From contig JAWWNJ010000170.1 of the NCBI GenBank assembly GCA_037176885.1, forward strand, positions 124,001-188,000: a stretch of 64,000 nt of DNA. Direction: 5' to 3'. This stretch comes from Favolaschia claudopus. Lineage: Eukaryota; Basidiomycota; Agaricomycetes; Agaricales; Mycenaceae. Within the stretch, counting starts at the first letter, position 1, and the number at the start of each line of letters is the position of its first letter. Both the position numbers and the translations under genes were made by a program. Shown here in pieces: positions 12,217 to 23,414 of this stretch. The notes under the pieces were generated by a model that ran no database searches, was not told where the DNA came from, and was given only the letters and a program-made list of their open reading frames with translations.

Positions 12217-15200
12217 ATGGCAGAAGTGCTTGGTATTGTCACTGGCGCTCTTCAGCTCCTCGATACAGCTCTCAAGGCTGCAGAACTTGTCAAGGATGTA
12301 TACAGGGCGACACAGGAGAAGCAGGAGCTTCATGATGAGCTGGAGGGTCTCAAGCCACTCTTGGCTGAGCTGCAGCTTCGCGTCTCGGCTAATTCATCTC
12401 AACGAGTGCTCAGGAACATGGCTGGACCCCTTACAAGGTTTGATAAAACCCTAAAAGAGTTGTGTAGCAGATTGCAACCTACCAAGAACACATTTGAAAG
12501 ACTCAAATGGGGGTTCTCAGAGAAAAAGAAGATGAAAGAGGATCTACTCACGTTGAGGCAGTTCCATGAAGTGGTTAACTCTTGGATGATTCTTGATTTC
12601 TGGTATGTCCTCATAAATCATGGTGTTGATCTGCTTTCATTTTGTGTTTGCTAGGGATCAAATAGATGGTAATAGCCTGTGCTTGATGAAAGACCCTAAC
12701 TAAGCTATTCCTAGCTGCACAACGACTAGCAATAATTGAGTGGTTGTCTCCTCTCAATTTCTTCATTCGTCAGCAGGATATTTCTAGAACACGACAGCCT
12801 GAAACAGGAGACTGGCTTCTCAATGACCCAAAATTCAAAGAATGGGAACTAGGGAAAGGAGGAGTTCTGTGGTGTTCTGGAATACGTGAATATTCAGCTA
12901 TTCAAACAGAATTGCAACTTACCTACAGCTTGCAGCTGGTGCAGGGAAAACTGTTCTTGCGTGGGTTCAAATCCTTGAATGATAACAGCTGGTCTTTGAT
13001 ATAATATTAGATCTTTGGTTGTAGATCATTTGACCAGTGCACACACAAAAAACCCAGAAATTGGGATAGCATGCATTTACTTCAACCATAAAGAAACCCA
13101 AGTTCAAACACTGGAAAATCTGCTTGCAGCACTGTGGCGACAGTTGGTATTCAAGCAACCTCTTGGCCCAGCTTCTGACTTGTATGCTCAACTTGTGGAG
13201 AAGAAGACGAAACCCACATCAACAGAGACACAGAAAGTGCTTCTCCATGCACTACAGAGATTCAAACAGATTTATTTTATTATTGATGCAGTAGATGAGC
13301 ATTCCGAGCAAGAGTGGCATACTTTGGCTGGAATCCTGACAAAATTGTCAAAGAATATCAGGCTGTTAATTACAGCAAGACCACATGTTGCTCCAAATGT
13401 GGTGTTCTCTCAGATGGCTGTTCTGGAAATACGAGCCAGCAAAAAAGATCTTGAAGTGTATATCAAGGCACAGATGGAGGCTTTGCCACATCTATCTCAA
13501 CATATTGCAGATAACAGAGAAATTGAGACCAAGATTTTTTCAGTTTTGTGTAACTCTGTTGATGGAATGTAAGTAGATGGCAGAATTTATGGCTTTGGAC
13601 TCTGACAGATCCCTTGCCTTGTTTACTAGGTTTCTACTTGCTAAACTTCATCTGGAAGCTCTTGATGCAGCACCAAACACAAGGGCTCTCCGTGATGCAT
13701 TTGAAACTCTGCCCATAGATCTCAATCACACATATCAGAACATTCTAAGCCGCATTGGGTGCTTGTCTGGGGCTTCAAAAGAAATTGCACACTCTGCACT
13801 TGTTTGGGTTGCAAATGCAAAGAGACCGTTAACAGCAGTAGAGCTCTGTGAGGCTATAGCCATTGAACCAAGAACAACGACCCTGAACAAAGACAATATA
13901 ACTGAGATTCAAGTTATTATTCGTCTGTGCACTGGTCTGATTATCCTTGATGAACAAAGCTCTTTAGTGCGGCTGGTACACTTTACAGCACAGGATTATC
14001 TTGATAAGGCTCAGAGCTTGGAATTCCCGTTTGCAAATGTTCAGATTACAAGATCGCTCCTTACATATCTCAATTTCAAAGAGGTTGCAAACACTGGCCT
14101 TGACTCTGATTCTTTCAATCCTTTCGTCAATGGAGATAAACTGATGGCGTTCACATCCCAATATCCACTAATGGATTACTGTCAATATTGTTTGATTCAT
14201 GCTCAGTCTTGTGAAGAGCAACTTCAGCACGATGTCATTGAGTTTTTGAAAGTAGCCAAAGCATATTGGAGAAAATTTGGGACAATAGACTGGAATTGTT
14301 GTCCTTGGAACTATGCCTGGTGGCCTGACTCTCCTTCGCCTTTATGGGTTGCAGTAGCTGCAAATCTAGTACAAAGTGCAGTAGAGCTCATGATCAGTCA
14401 TGGATCCAAATTGGATGTGACAACACATCCTTTGCACACCGCTGCATATAATGGCTGCAAAGAAATAGTTGCATTATTACTTGACAAAGGCATGGATGTT
14501 AACACAGAGGGAGGTTATTATGGGACTGCATTGCAAGCTGCAGCATATGAAGGGCATGAAAACATTGTGCAGATGCTCCTTGTCCAAGGTGCAGATGTGA
14601 ATGCTCAGGGAGGCAAGTATAGAACTGCCCTCCAAGCTGCAGCATATTCTGGGCGTAAAACCATGGTGCAGATGCTTCTTGACGCAGGTGCAGACATAAA
14701 TGCTGAGGGAGGCGAGCCTGGAACTGCGCTACAGGTTGCAGGATCTCAAGGGCATGAAAACATTGTGCAAATGCTCCTAGACAGAGGTGCAGCGGTGAAT
14801 GCTAAGGGAGGCAAGTGTGGAACTGCCCTGCAGGCTGTGGCATATCAGGGGCGTGAAACCATTGTGCAGATGCTCCTTGACACAGGTGCAGACATAAATG
14901 CACAGGGAGGCAAGCATGGAACTGCCTTGCAGGCTGCAGCACTTAGAGGGCATGCATCCATTGTGCAGATGCTCCTTGACCAAGGTGCAGACGTGAATGC
15001 TGAGGGAGGCGAGTATGGAACTGCCCTGCAGGCTGCCTCCAATGAAACCATTATGCAGATGCTCCTTGACAGCGGTGCAGATGTGAATGCTAAGGGAGGC
15101 AAGGGTACAACTGCCCTGCAGGCTGTGGCATTTCGGGGGAGTGAAACCATTGTGCAAAGGCTTCTTGACACAGGTGCAGATGTAAATGCACAGGGAGGCA

Positions 15201-15742
15201 AGCATGGAACTGCACTGCAGGTTGCAGGATTTCAAGGGCATGAAAACATCGTGCAAATGCTCCTAGACAGAGGTGCAGCGGTGAATGCTCAGAGCGGCTG
15301 GTGTAGAACTGCCCTCTGGGCTGCAGCAGATCAGGGGCGTGAAAGCATTGTGCAGATGCTCCTTGACACAGGTGCAGACATAGATGCACAGGGAGGCAGG
15401 TATGCAACTGCGCTGCAGGTTGCAGCATATCAAGGGCATGAAAACATTGTGCAGATGCTCCTAGACAGAGGTGCAGATGTGAATGCTGAGGGAGGCGAGT
15501 ATGGAACTGCCCTGCAGGCTGCAGCAGATCGGAGGCATGAAACCATTGTGCACATGCTCCTTGACAGAGGTGCAGACGTGAATGCAGTGGGAGGGAGATA
15601 TAAAACGCCACCTCTGGAATGGTGGGGGCCTCGGTTTCTGGAACAAATCCTGCTTGCCAGAGGTGCTCAAGAATATATTGAGAATGACAAAGAAGAAATT
15701 GCACATTCTGAAGAGAGCCTCAAAGAAAATGTGGATCAATAG
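12217..15742 (+). CDS. NLR protein: HeLo-like N-domain, NACHT, ankyrin repeats
   Basis: Six exons (12217-12602, 12655-12668, 12715-12885, 12936-12960, 13011-13568, 13630-15742) splice in phase to 1088 aa with no internal stop. Residues 1-125 match the helical fungal STAND N-terminal (HeLo-like) type. A linker follows, then a NACHT domain with Walker A GIPGAGKT (189-196), encoded across three exons, and Walker B IIDAVDE (289-295). A winged-helix region starts after DGMFLLAKLHL (about 383-393). Twelve 33-residue ankyrin repeats plus a degenerate cap fill about 650-1060. Fungal proteins of this build are intracellular sensors linked to non-self recognition and regulated cell death; the ligand here is unknown. 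Nearby genes give no operon-like context. ATG 12217 was chosen for its context and the TATA box upstream. Unspliced, the gene looks broken: reading straight through hits stops near 13002 and 13571. Confidence 0.92.
14426..15604 (+). repeat. Twelve-unit ankyrin repeat array, 99-bp period
   Basis: Units start at 14426, 14525, 14624, 14723, 14822, 14921, 15020, 15110, 15209, 15308, 15407 and 15506. All are 99 bp except the seventh, which lacks 9 bp (30 residues) and stays in frame. Units share the pattern TALQAA...IVQMLLD.GADVNA.GG. Units 4-5 and 8-9 are nearly the same at DNA level, which points to recent block duplication or gene conversion. Confidence 0.9.
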
Positions 15743-16114
15743 TGTTAGAGAAATCAAAGATAGTCATGTTCATGCTCACTTGTATGTAGTAGACAGATTT
15801 TGCTGTACTTACCCTTTGCACCATTGGAAGAATTTGGGTCCGAGAAGCGTGTAAAATCTAGGCGTTGAGAATTTCAAAGTCTTAAGGGAGAATAGTAGTG
15901 GTATTGGTAAAAAAAAATCCCTTCTATTCCCGCTACCTTTAGGTAAGGGTTTTATAGCGCCCTAAATTTACCTCTCGCAGTAAATCACAAAATGTCAAAA
16001 CTGATCACGTAGTTGATGGCCCAGACTTGGTCTGGACAGGTCTGGACTTGATTCTCGATTCCGGCTGTCGGTCCCGCTTTGTTGCGTCATCCGTTTGACT
16101 TTTTTCTTCCCTCT

Positions 16115-16522
16115 CGCGCCTCTTAGACGGGTAACCGATCTCTCGTATGAAGACAATCGTTCATAGAGAGACCGGTCGATCTGGTATTTATTTACCGGGA
16201 TGCCAGAGACGTCACGTTTCTGTCATGTCATCTTGCTTACATGATACCTCTCTCTTTTTACTTCCACCCTTTTGACTGTTGGGGAGGTGTGATATCGTTT
16301 AGGAAACTGCATATCATAGAGTACAAACATTGCATGGCGCAGGAGCCCCGTCAAGACAATGAGATTGGAAAGAGAGAAGTGTCACATAAGCAAGATGGCA
16401 GCAGTACACGTGCCAGAAACGTGACGTCTCTGGCATCCCGGTAAATAAATACCAGATTGACTGGTCTCTCTATGAACGATTGTCTTCATACGAGAGATCG
16501 GTTCCCGGTCTACGCGCCTCTT
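16115..16522. mobile_element. MITE with long inverted repeats and 10-bp target duplication (MULE-like)
   Basis: CGCGCCTCTT occurs as a direct repeat at 16115-16124 and 16513-16522. Between them lies a 388-bp foldback whose arms (about 16125-16262 and 16358-16512) are inverted copies with few mismatches plus one small indel; both contain TCTCGTATGAAGACAATC or its complement. Long terminal repeats with 9-11 bp target duplications are typical of Mutator-like elements. No ORF is present, so it is non-autonomous. Confidence 0.75.
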
Positions 16523-16529
16523 GCTCTTC

Positions 16530-17850
16530 ACAATCATGTCCCTTCGCCGACTTTCTGTGATATCCATCTCTCTGCGACGTATGGTGCTGACTCTGCTGAG
16601 CTTGAAATCTCTGTGATCTTTCCCACTGGGTGCGACACTCTGGGGTCAATTGCTCTGAACCTCAAGCTGCAAGCGTCTTTGCTCTACCTTGCGACAACCC
16701 TACCTTTAAAATGAAAGTGGAGCTGATCATTAAGGACTACCTACCCTTCGACCTCGTCCTGGGTCGTGGCTGACATCTTTTCTGCAGAGATGTAAGCGTG
16801 GTTCGTGTTGACATCGCGAATTCTTGTGTTCGCCCCATCGAGTATGTATGGCAGTCTTTCTGTCTTCCCTGATAAAACTTGTCTCGTAGCTGTGGCCACT
16901 CGTGTATCCTCTGGCAATGTTGCCATGGACATTATTGATCCTAAGTCTACTGCTGGTAAGTTTTATGCTCTTTGCGTCCGTATCTCATATTGACAGTCTG
17001 TCAGAATCACCGTCTGCTCACGGCCCGTCTGTGGACAGTGCCTTCTCGTCACAAACGCCTCCCACACCTATTCCAAACCCTATTCCGTCTTCCAATATCG
17101 TTCGCGATATTTTTACTGGTCGTTGTACGACTCATTCCGGTATATCCGTATATCGTTCTGATCTGCAAACAATCCAACATGCTCTTGCCTTACATACCAT
17201 CCCTCACAAGATGACTTCAATCTAATGTTATGAAGCACTCTTATTCACCTCCTCATTACTGGTGCCTTTGTTGACCCACATACTCGACATGGCACCGACA
17301 GCCAGATTTCTGAGTTCACCATCTGATGTGTCATTCAATTGTGCAAAATTCGACGTCTTCCACTGTTGTGAATATAACCCCCGCTACCTTATCGCCGCCG
17401 CGCTCAATATTGCTGCACCGAAAACTCGAAACCTTCGTTTCAAAGTCAAGGCCGCGATTCGCAAACCCCTAGTAAATCTCAAGTCAACACTCATCGAGGA
17501 CCGATCTTCTATGTTGCTTCCTTTGAGGCTCGCAGAGAGCCTGATCTTTCTATGTCGCGGCGCTGCGGTCAATCAACGTACCAGATAACAACCTCTGATC
17601 AAATTTGGGCATCCATCTCGAATTATATTTCCTCCCTTCTTGCGTTCCACTTCCCAAAACTTGAACTCTTCCTTCTCATGTACTCTATCACTCACATCTC
17701 GTGGGATTGAATATCAGCCAGGAAGTCCCTGCGTGGAAAGCTTCCGTCTTCAATTCAGCTTAAAAAAAGGCTGTCGTATTCAGCGTGAAGAATTAGAACA
17801 GAGCGAGAAAAGTGAACCAAGTCAATGGGAATATGTGAAATGTTTGTGAG
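16530..17850 (+). pseudogene. Decayed retroelement-like coding remnants
   Basis: Around 16711-16770 the plus strand reads KDYLPFDLVLGR, resembling the flap/DWL region of retroviral-type aspartyl proteases (LP.D.ILG.DW), but a 3-nt loss and stops follow at once. Further short open frames to 17,850 carry no recognisable domain. I read this as old retroelement debris; the family assignment is weak. Confidence 0.3.
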
Positions 17851-18469
17851 TCTCGGCGGGTGATACTCACCCTCTTCCGCAAGCAGACTTCTTTTGAAGT
17901 CGTACTTTATATCGACATCTTTGACTGCGAGCTCCCGATGTCAATTTCCTTTTGGCTCAATTCTTGAAAATGGTTAACTTCCACCGGAACTCTATCCCAC
18001 CGCAGATGCTGTTTGGATCGCATCGCAAACTTGTCATTGAAGGTGTATCCCTAAGCTCTGCTGATGCGGTTCCTCCACCCTCCCTATGTTTTGTGTAGTT
18101 TTGGTGTGATTCCTAAAACCAACAAGCTGGCACCTATCGTTCTGGCAAATAAATTTGTTGAAATAATGCGTGTCGAATAGGTTTCGGCTGTTCATCCCTC
18201 CGGATTCGACCCCGTAGCGGGCCGTGCCACTCGTTCTGTCTCGGTAACCCAGACGTTCTGAGAGCACGAGTGGACGGCCAAAATCAACATGTAGCAATGT
18301 GTCTATGTTGTACACACAAAAATAGCAGAAAATCATAGGAGTAAAACACTGCAACAATCAAGCAAAACGGCCCAGAAACGGGCTCAAAAGACCCGTTTTC
18401 GAGCTGGTCAAGTGTCAGGGGTCCTGGGCACAAAACGCCTACGTGGGACCTCCCTGCCCATTTTTTCAG

Positions 18470-18486
18470 GCCCGCCTTCGGCGGGC
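18470..18486. other. GC hairpin, 7-bp stem and 3-nt loop
   Basis: GCCCGCC-TTC-GGCGGGC is a perfect small palindrome just after a run of T. Gene context is absent, so a terminator role cannot be claimed. Confidence 0.4.
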
Positions 18487-18580
18487 GGTACTTCCCATAT
18501 ATATGGCCCCTGGGACGTCCCAAGCATAAAAAACGAAGGGACATGGGACATCCCAATGTATGGGAATACCAATCAGGAAA

Positions 18581-18629
18581 CCCCCTCTTAGGCCAGTTAA
18601 GTCAATAAAAAGTCAGGCCTAAGAGGGGG
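18581..18629. other. Perfect 14-bp inverted repeat with 21-nt loop
   Basis: CCCCCTCTTAGGCC (18581-18594) pairs with GGCCTAAGAGGGGG (18616-18629). The surroundings (18360-18660) contain more short palindromes such as GGGACGTCCC and are probably part of a small repeat element without coding capacity. Confidence 0.5.
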
Positions 18630-18960
18630 GTCTAGGGGGGTGCCCAAAGTGCAACAGACAATATACATCGACGAAACAAACCAAAGAAAACAAATAAGCT
18701 TCTGGAGTTTATCTTGAATGGAGTCCAACGTCTAATTGTTCACAAAGCCAATACCGGCTTGCCGCTCACAACGAGAGGAGGGAATCCACTGGAGCACCAG
18801 TACAGAAAACGATGCCTTTTATACCTTTCACTAATAAATAATAAGAGATCGAACAATTGACAAACGGGTATATGGTGAGAGAAACATAGGGCCCCGCCCT
18901 ATCCTTGGTTGCCAGAACAGGAAATGGATCAAAAGTGCATTGAATCCCACTCCCTTATCC

Positions 18961-19140
18961 CTAGTGCTGCCGCCCGTTGCCGTGTCCACGGGGCCACGGC
19001 AACCGTGGCACGGCTCCCGTGCCCGTCCCGTTCAGCATTTCAGACCCTGGAAGACGGCACGGTTACGGTACGGGTTACACAGCAGACGGCCCGTCGAAAT
19101 ACGGCCGTGACGGCCGTGAGACGGGTGCATACGGGCAGCG
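18961..19140. repeat. Left terminal region of hAT element, GC-rich subterminal motifs
   Basis: TAGTGCTGCCGCCCGTTGCC opens a tract dense in short ACGGC/GCCGT words. The right-hand counterpart at 26338 opens with TAGGGCTGTCACCCGTGCCC in the same plus-strand orientation. Subterminal repeats of this kind bind hAT transposases. No unambiguous 8-bp target duplication was found. Confidence 0.5.
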
Positions 19141-19797
19141 CTTTCGCTGTATTTCTTGAGATCCTCCTTCGAAGATCCGTTGAGCCGTTTATATTGAGAA
19201 ATTTTGGCGTGATAGACCGAGTTAGAACGCCGAAAATCAGTGACAGCATCATTCGCATCACTTGTTTCTGCTTGTTTGCTTAGCTCTTCTTGTCGTCTAC
19301 TATCATCTTCCTCAACGTTTATATGCCTCTACCGTGTCTATTCACGTTGGATTCACTTCAATCTACTGTTCTCTACTGTTTCTTTGGTGTCCTAGCCTGA
19401 AAGTCTTTGCCGACTGGTGTCTCAATGCTCAGATCTTCAAGCGAGCTGTCTCCTACTATCCTCATGCTCAGAAATTCATATGCTTTCGGATACACGGCTC
19501 TTTTACTCAGCTTACTTCCTCTCTCTTGTCATTCTACCTGACAGTCTGGCTTATTTTTTTGCTGCGGCGGGATACCGACACTTGAGAGTTGGTCATTATC
19601 ATCGTTTTTGCGCGTGAATTCTCGTTGTTTTTTACCGACTGTGCCATCTCGGCTTACTCTTGCGGCCCGCATCCATTGAAAACTTTGTCATTTTGATTTT
19701 TTCTGCTTCTCAGTTGCGGTCTACCGTCCGTCCTGGTGCGGAAACTGAGTAATTTTCATTTATAATCTCAGTTCCGTACTTCCGTCTGGCTTCGTGC

Positions 19798-19803
19798 TAT
19801 AAA
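19798..19803 (+). promoter_or_regulatory. TATA box of hAT transposase gene
   Basis: TATAAA lies 45 nt upstream of the ATG at 19843. Confidence 0.45.
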
Positions 19804-19842
19804 GAAGGCACGAATTCTGATTTTTATTCACAACTTTTCAGA

Positions 19843-22301
19843 ATGTCTGACCAGTGCGCACTCGACAAAAATGGCGGCCTCAAAGATGCGTCCGAAATCG
19901 ACTTCTACAACTCGGAGTCAGATGAAAGACCCACCGCGCCCTCAACTGCTGGTACGTGCTAAATTCAATGATTTCTTTCAATTTAAAATTCGGGTTGCAG
20001 CTGCTCCACGTCGTAGTTTCCGGAAGAGGGACACCACCAAGCTCACCCTGTACCTGGAGGCGCAGAAAGCCGACGACGACGGCAATCCAAAAGCAGCTCC
20101 CAAGACCAAGGCTCCGACTGCTCCCCGCGCTCTGCGCACGAAGAAAGTTCCCGAGACCGCAACCGAGGCAGCAGATGAGGATTTTTACGACATGCCTGAG
20201 CTTGGCGATGTTTCCGACTCCGAAGATGAGTTTGATGGCGACTCGGACGCAGAATTGGACAACGACGAGGCGAGTTCTGGTTTTGTTACCCATACACTTC
20301 AATTACCTTCTTATTTAGCTTGCCGATCTACTTCCAACCAAGACCGTGCCCGCTCGAGGCGGTAATTCAACTAGACTTCAAAAGCGCAAGCGGACCGTCG
20401 AAGAAGCAGGTGCCCCTCGTCGCAATGTCACTGTTGAGGAGGTTGACGATGAGGATGGCGACGCGAATCCACAAGTGAGTTTGAATTGGCTTATGCTTGT
20501 TCTTTCAACTGATTCCTCGTCAGAATACAGCAAGCAACGAGGAGCTGGGAGACGATTCTCCGAAACAAACGGTGCGTCTTTGATCCTCGTTCTATTCATG
20601 CGCTTTAATATTGCTCCACACAGTTCAAAAACCCCATATATTATTTCTATGAACTTGTCGGCAAGAACAGTGAAGGTTCCCCGGGCAATCCTGGCGACAA
20701 GCACTACAGGTGCCGCCACGGGAATGGGAGGATCATTACTGTGACTAAGAAGATGCGCTACAATATCAGCGGTACTATTTATTTATTCCTCTGTCTTTCG
20801 ATGCTAATTAATCTATAGGTCTTACTACTCACCTTCGAAAGGACTTCCCCGTCATGTACCGCCTTTACCAGGCACTCTATACTCGGAGGGATGAACCCAT
20901 AACCCCGCAAGAGATCGACCTTGCTCGCGGCAAGATTCCCGTCGACTCAGACGCAGCAAAGCTTTATCTCGGTAGGATCGAGACTGCCACTGCCAATATC
21001 ATTCAAAGTCTGGAAAACCAAGCGAAGAAAGCTCGAGTAAGTGTTCAATATATTGTTCCTTCCCAAAATCTGACTTGAACTTCAGGGAGACTTCTCCCAG
21101 GAGGTATTCAACACCCTTCTCGCGCAGTATATCGTCGCATGTGACCAGCCGTTCGACACCGTCGAAAAGCCCGAGTTCATTCGACTCATGGAGTATACTC
21201 ACCACGGATCCTCACTCAACTTCTCCATCCCCGGCCGCACCGCCATTACATCCCGAATTATGAAGATGGGTGAAGATACAGTTGCGGGAACTCGTAAAAT
21301 GTTTTCGGTATGGAGCTACTGTTTATAATGAATGGTACTTAATTTTTGCTGGGCAGGAACTCGAGTCAAAAGTCAGCATCTCGCTTGACGCTTGGACTTC
21401 CCCAAACCAGCACCCTTTCCTGGCTATCGTCGCACACTACATCAGCAACGAGGGACAATTAGGTATGTTCTGATTCTCGTATTGAGTTCTCATCACTTAT
21501 TTCGACTTGCAGAGGAGCTTCTTATCGATTTTCGCGAGCTTGTAGGCGAACATTCGGGGGAAAACATGGCTGAAGAGGTGTTCAGTTGCTTGCAGACGTA
21601 CGGCTTGGACGACGGACGGGTAGATATTGATTCTGATGAGGATTTCGATGATATGCCAGCACTCATACCTGTTTAGCTTTTGGGTGTCAATATGGATAAT
21701 GCTTCAAATTGCGACACTTTGGCTGACTGTCTCGCCGTAAAACTCGACAATATTGGAGTACCTTTCGACCCAATCGCAGCTCGAATTCGGTGCATGCCTC
21801 ATACTGCCCATCTGTCTGCTATCAAGGTAATGTTCTAATTATAAGCCAAGCATTTTGTTTTCTAATGACGCGCAAGTTGCTTGGGGCGATCGGAGTCATC
21901 AGCAAGTCGAGTCAGAAGAAGGCCGAGGGCAAGACGGCTCTTTACCAAGACTCGGTAACAGCTTCGCTTGCTAGGGAGGACGACGAGGACTGGGAAGAGG
22001 ATGACGAAGATGAGGAAGGCAACGAAGAGGAAGATGCCGAGGGTTCCAGTGGGAAAGCGGAGAAGTTGAAGTCTGTGACGAAGGTGTGTGCTAGGTGTCT
22101 CTGCTTACTATTTTTCGCTCATTCGTCGCATGACAGCTTCGCAAAATCATTCGCTCGATTCGCGGCAGCCCTCAACGCCGGCAGGAGTGGATAAAAGAAG
22201 TAGAAGAGTCGGTTGCATTTAAATCTGGCCGGCTCGGGAAGCGTCCCTTGATGCTGATATTGGATGTTCGGACGCGGTGGTCTTCAACTCATCAGATGCT
22301 G
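19843..22301 (+). pseudogene. hAT transposase, N-terminal half, truncated
   Basis: About ten exons splice in phase from ATG 19843. An acidic N-terminal region comes first, then a BED-type DNA-binding region (KHYRCRHGNGR...TTHLRKDFP, 20685-20860). The start of the RNase H-like transposase core follows: KVSISLDAWTSPNQHPFL, then LLGVNMDNASNCDT, then LILDVRTRWSSTHQML. One intron (20270-20318) has a GC donor; another (about 21616-21676) removes what looks like an in-frame stop. Homology ends abruptly at about 22301, at the point where hAT proteins continue with a RALDHRQ-like segment. That segment is found inverted at 27529. As it stands the protein lacks half of its catalytic core and the dimerisation domain. 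Confidence 0.8.
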
Positions 22302-22856
22302 TGCGCGTCTCGCCTGACCAATTCCCCAACATCGTGGTCGTCGAGCGCACCACGCCGTTCCGGCCGGACATGCAGGCGTGGTGGACAATCAACTCGCTAT
22401 GCCCGCGACGTGTCCGCAATTCCTCTTCGCAGCAGAGGATTGCATTCTTCGAGCTAATAATGCGTATACTGTCAGTCGCAGGCACCTTCGCCCACATCGC
22501 GACGCTCGGTGGTTATCCAGACGCCAACCTACCGATGGAACACTACCCTTTCCACTGCGCTAACATCAATGCGTCCCTGGCGGTGAGCTGGTTCGTGCAA
22601 CACGGCATCTCGAAGGATGGGGCTGCAATTGGAGTACTTGAGGTGTTCGCACGCTCGCGCCGCAACTTTCGTGAAGGACAGGCCACCGTTAGTCTGGACG
22701 AATACACTGGCGGCGGTTGGCCTAAATCCGTCGCGGACGCACAGGCTGTAACGGCGGCAAACGTCACTTCTTGGCTCAAGATCATGCATGGACCCGTATT
22801 CCCCGGCATCACCACCAGCTACTCGAGGGGCCCCGGCGCCATTGTCCCAGTCTGAG
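22302..22856 (+). pseudogene. 3' end of a retroelement-associated ORF, unknown protein
   Basis: The open frame continues from the hAT break and ends with TGA at about 22856. It reads AFFELIMRILSVAG...HYPFHCANINASLAVSWF...SWLKIMHGP. The protein resembles multi-copy Agaricomycete ORFs of unknown function, from memory only. A polypurine tract and an LTR follow directly, so it is probably the last ORF of an LTR element whose 5' part is missing. Confidence 0.45.
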
Positions 22857-22974
22857 GCGGCAATGGTTGACGACGGCGTGGCGTTACGCTAGCCGTTTTT
22901 GACCGTAGCCGCGCCAGGATGAGACGCCTGTGTCACACGGTGCCTTGTTTTGGATCGGACTCGGACTCTCGTCC

Positions 22975-23243
22975 AAGGGGGGAGGGTGTAAGGTACCCAT
23001 ACAGGCTACACCTACATTCCTACCTCGCGTGTTCATTCACTCATTGACCATATATTCATAATCCTTACTCATATATGCTTACTCATATTCACACACGATT
23101 TGTACTACATAGTTCTCACGGTGCTGCCAGCGGAGGGTAACTAATCTTTGACCCAACGCTGACAGCTACCACTCTAAAATATAGAACGTGGTTCAGTTCA
23201 GTCGGGCATCGATATAAGTTAACTTATCTCTCAACCTCTTACA
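22975..23243 (+). mobile_element. Polypurine tract and 257-bp LTR
   Basis: A polypurine tract (AAGGGGGGAGGG, 22975-22986) immediately precedes TGTAAG at 22987. The LTR ends with CTTACA at 23243, giving perfect 6-bp inverted ends TGTAAG/CTTACA. No matching 5' LTR was seen in the window, so this is a truncated element. Confidence 0.6.
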
Positions 23244-23414
23244 GACGGGCTGAATCCACTTCCAGTGAGCGGACTTGTTTGGATTGCTGTGTGCTTGCTG
23301 AGCAAGATCATAGAATCGACGTCGAGCCTTCATCCATATTGTTCGGCAGCAGCGGATGACGCTGATGATGAAGCGTGCCGGCCGCGGTCATTCGTTGTCG
23401 GGTATTCCAGGGAC

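Noticed and set aside
13569..13629. Apparent premature stop dividing the NLR into two genes
   Set aside because: The stop lies in a 61-nt GT-AG intron; splicing joins DGM to FLLAKLH, as expected for the family.
14426..15604. Regularly spaced repeats resembling a CRISPR array
   Set aside because: Units are 99 bp, coding, without spacers, and translate into ankyrin repeats in a eukaryotic gene.
14777..15704. Long minus-strand ORFs opposite the ankyrin repeats
   Set aside because: They are the antisense mirror of a periodic coding sequence; the 99-bp period keeps stops out in several frames.
18470..18629. Hairpins as transcription terminators
   Set aside because: Hairpin terminators are a bacterial feature and no gene ends here.
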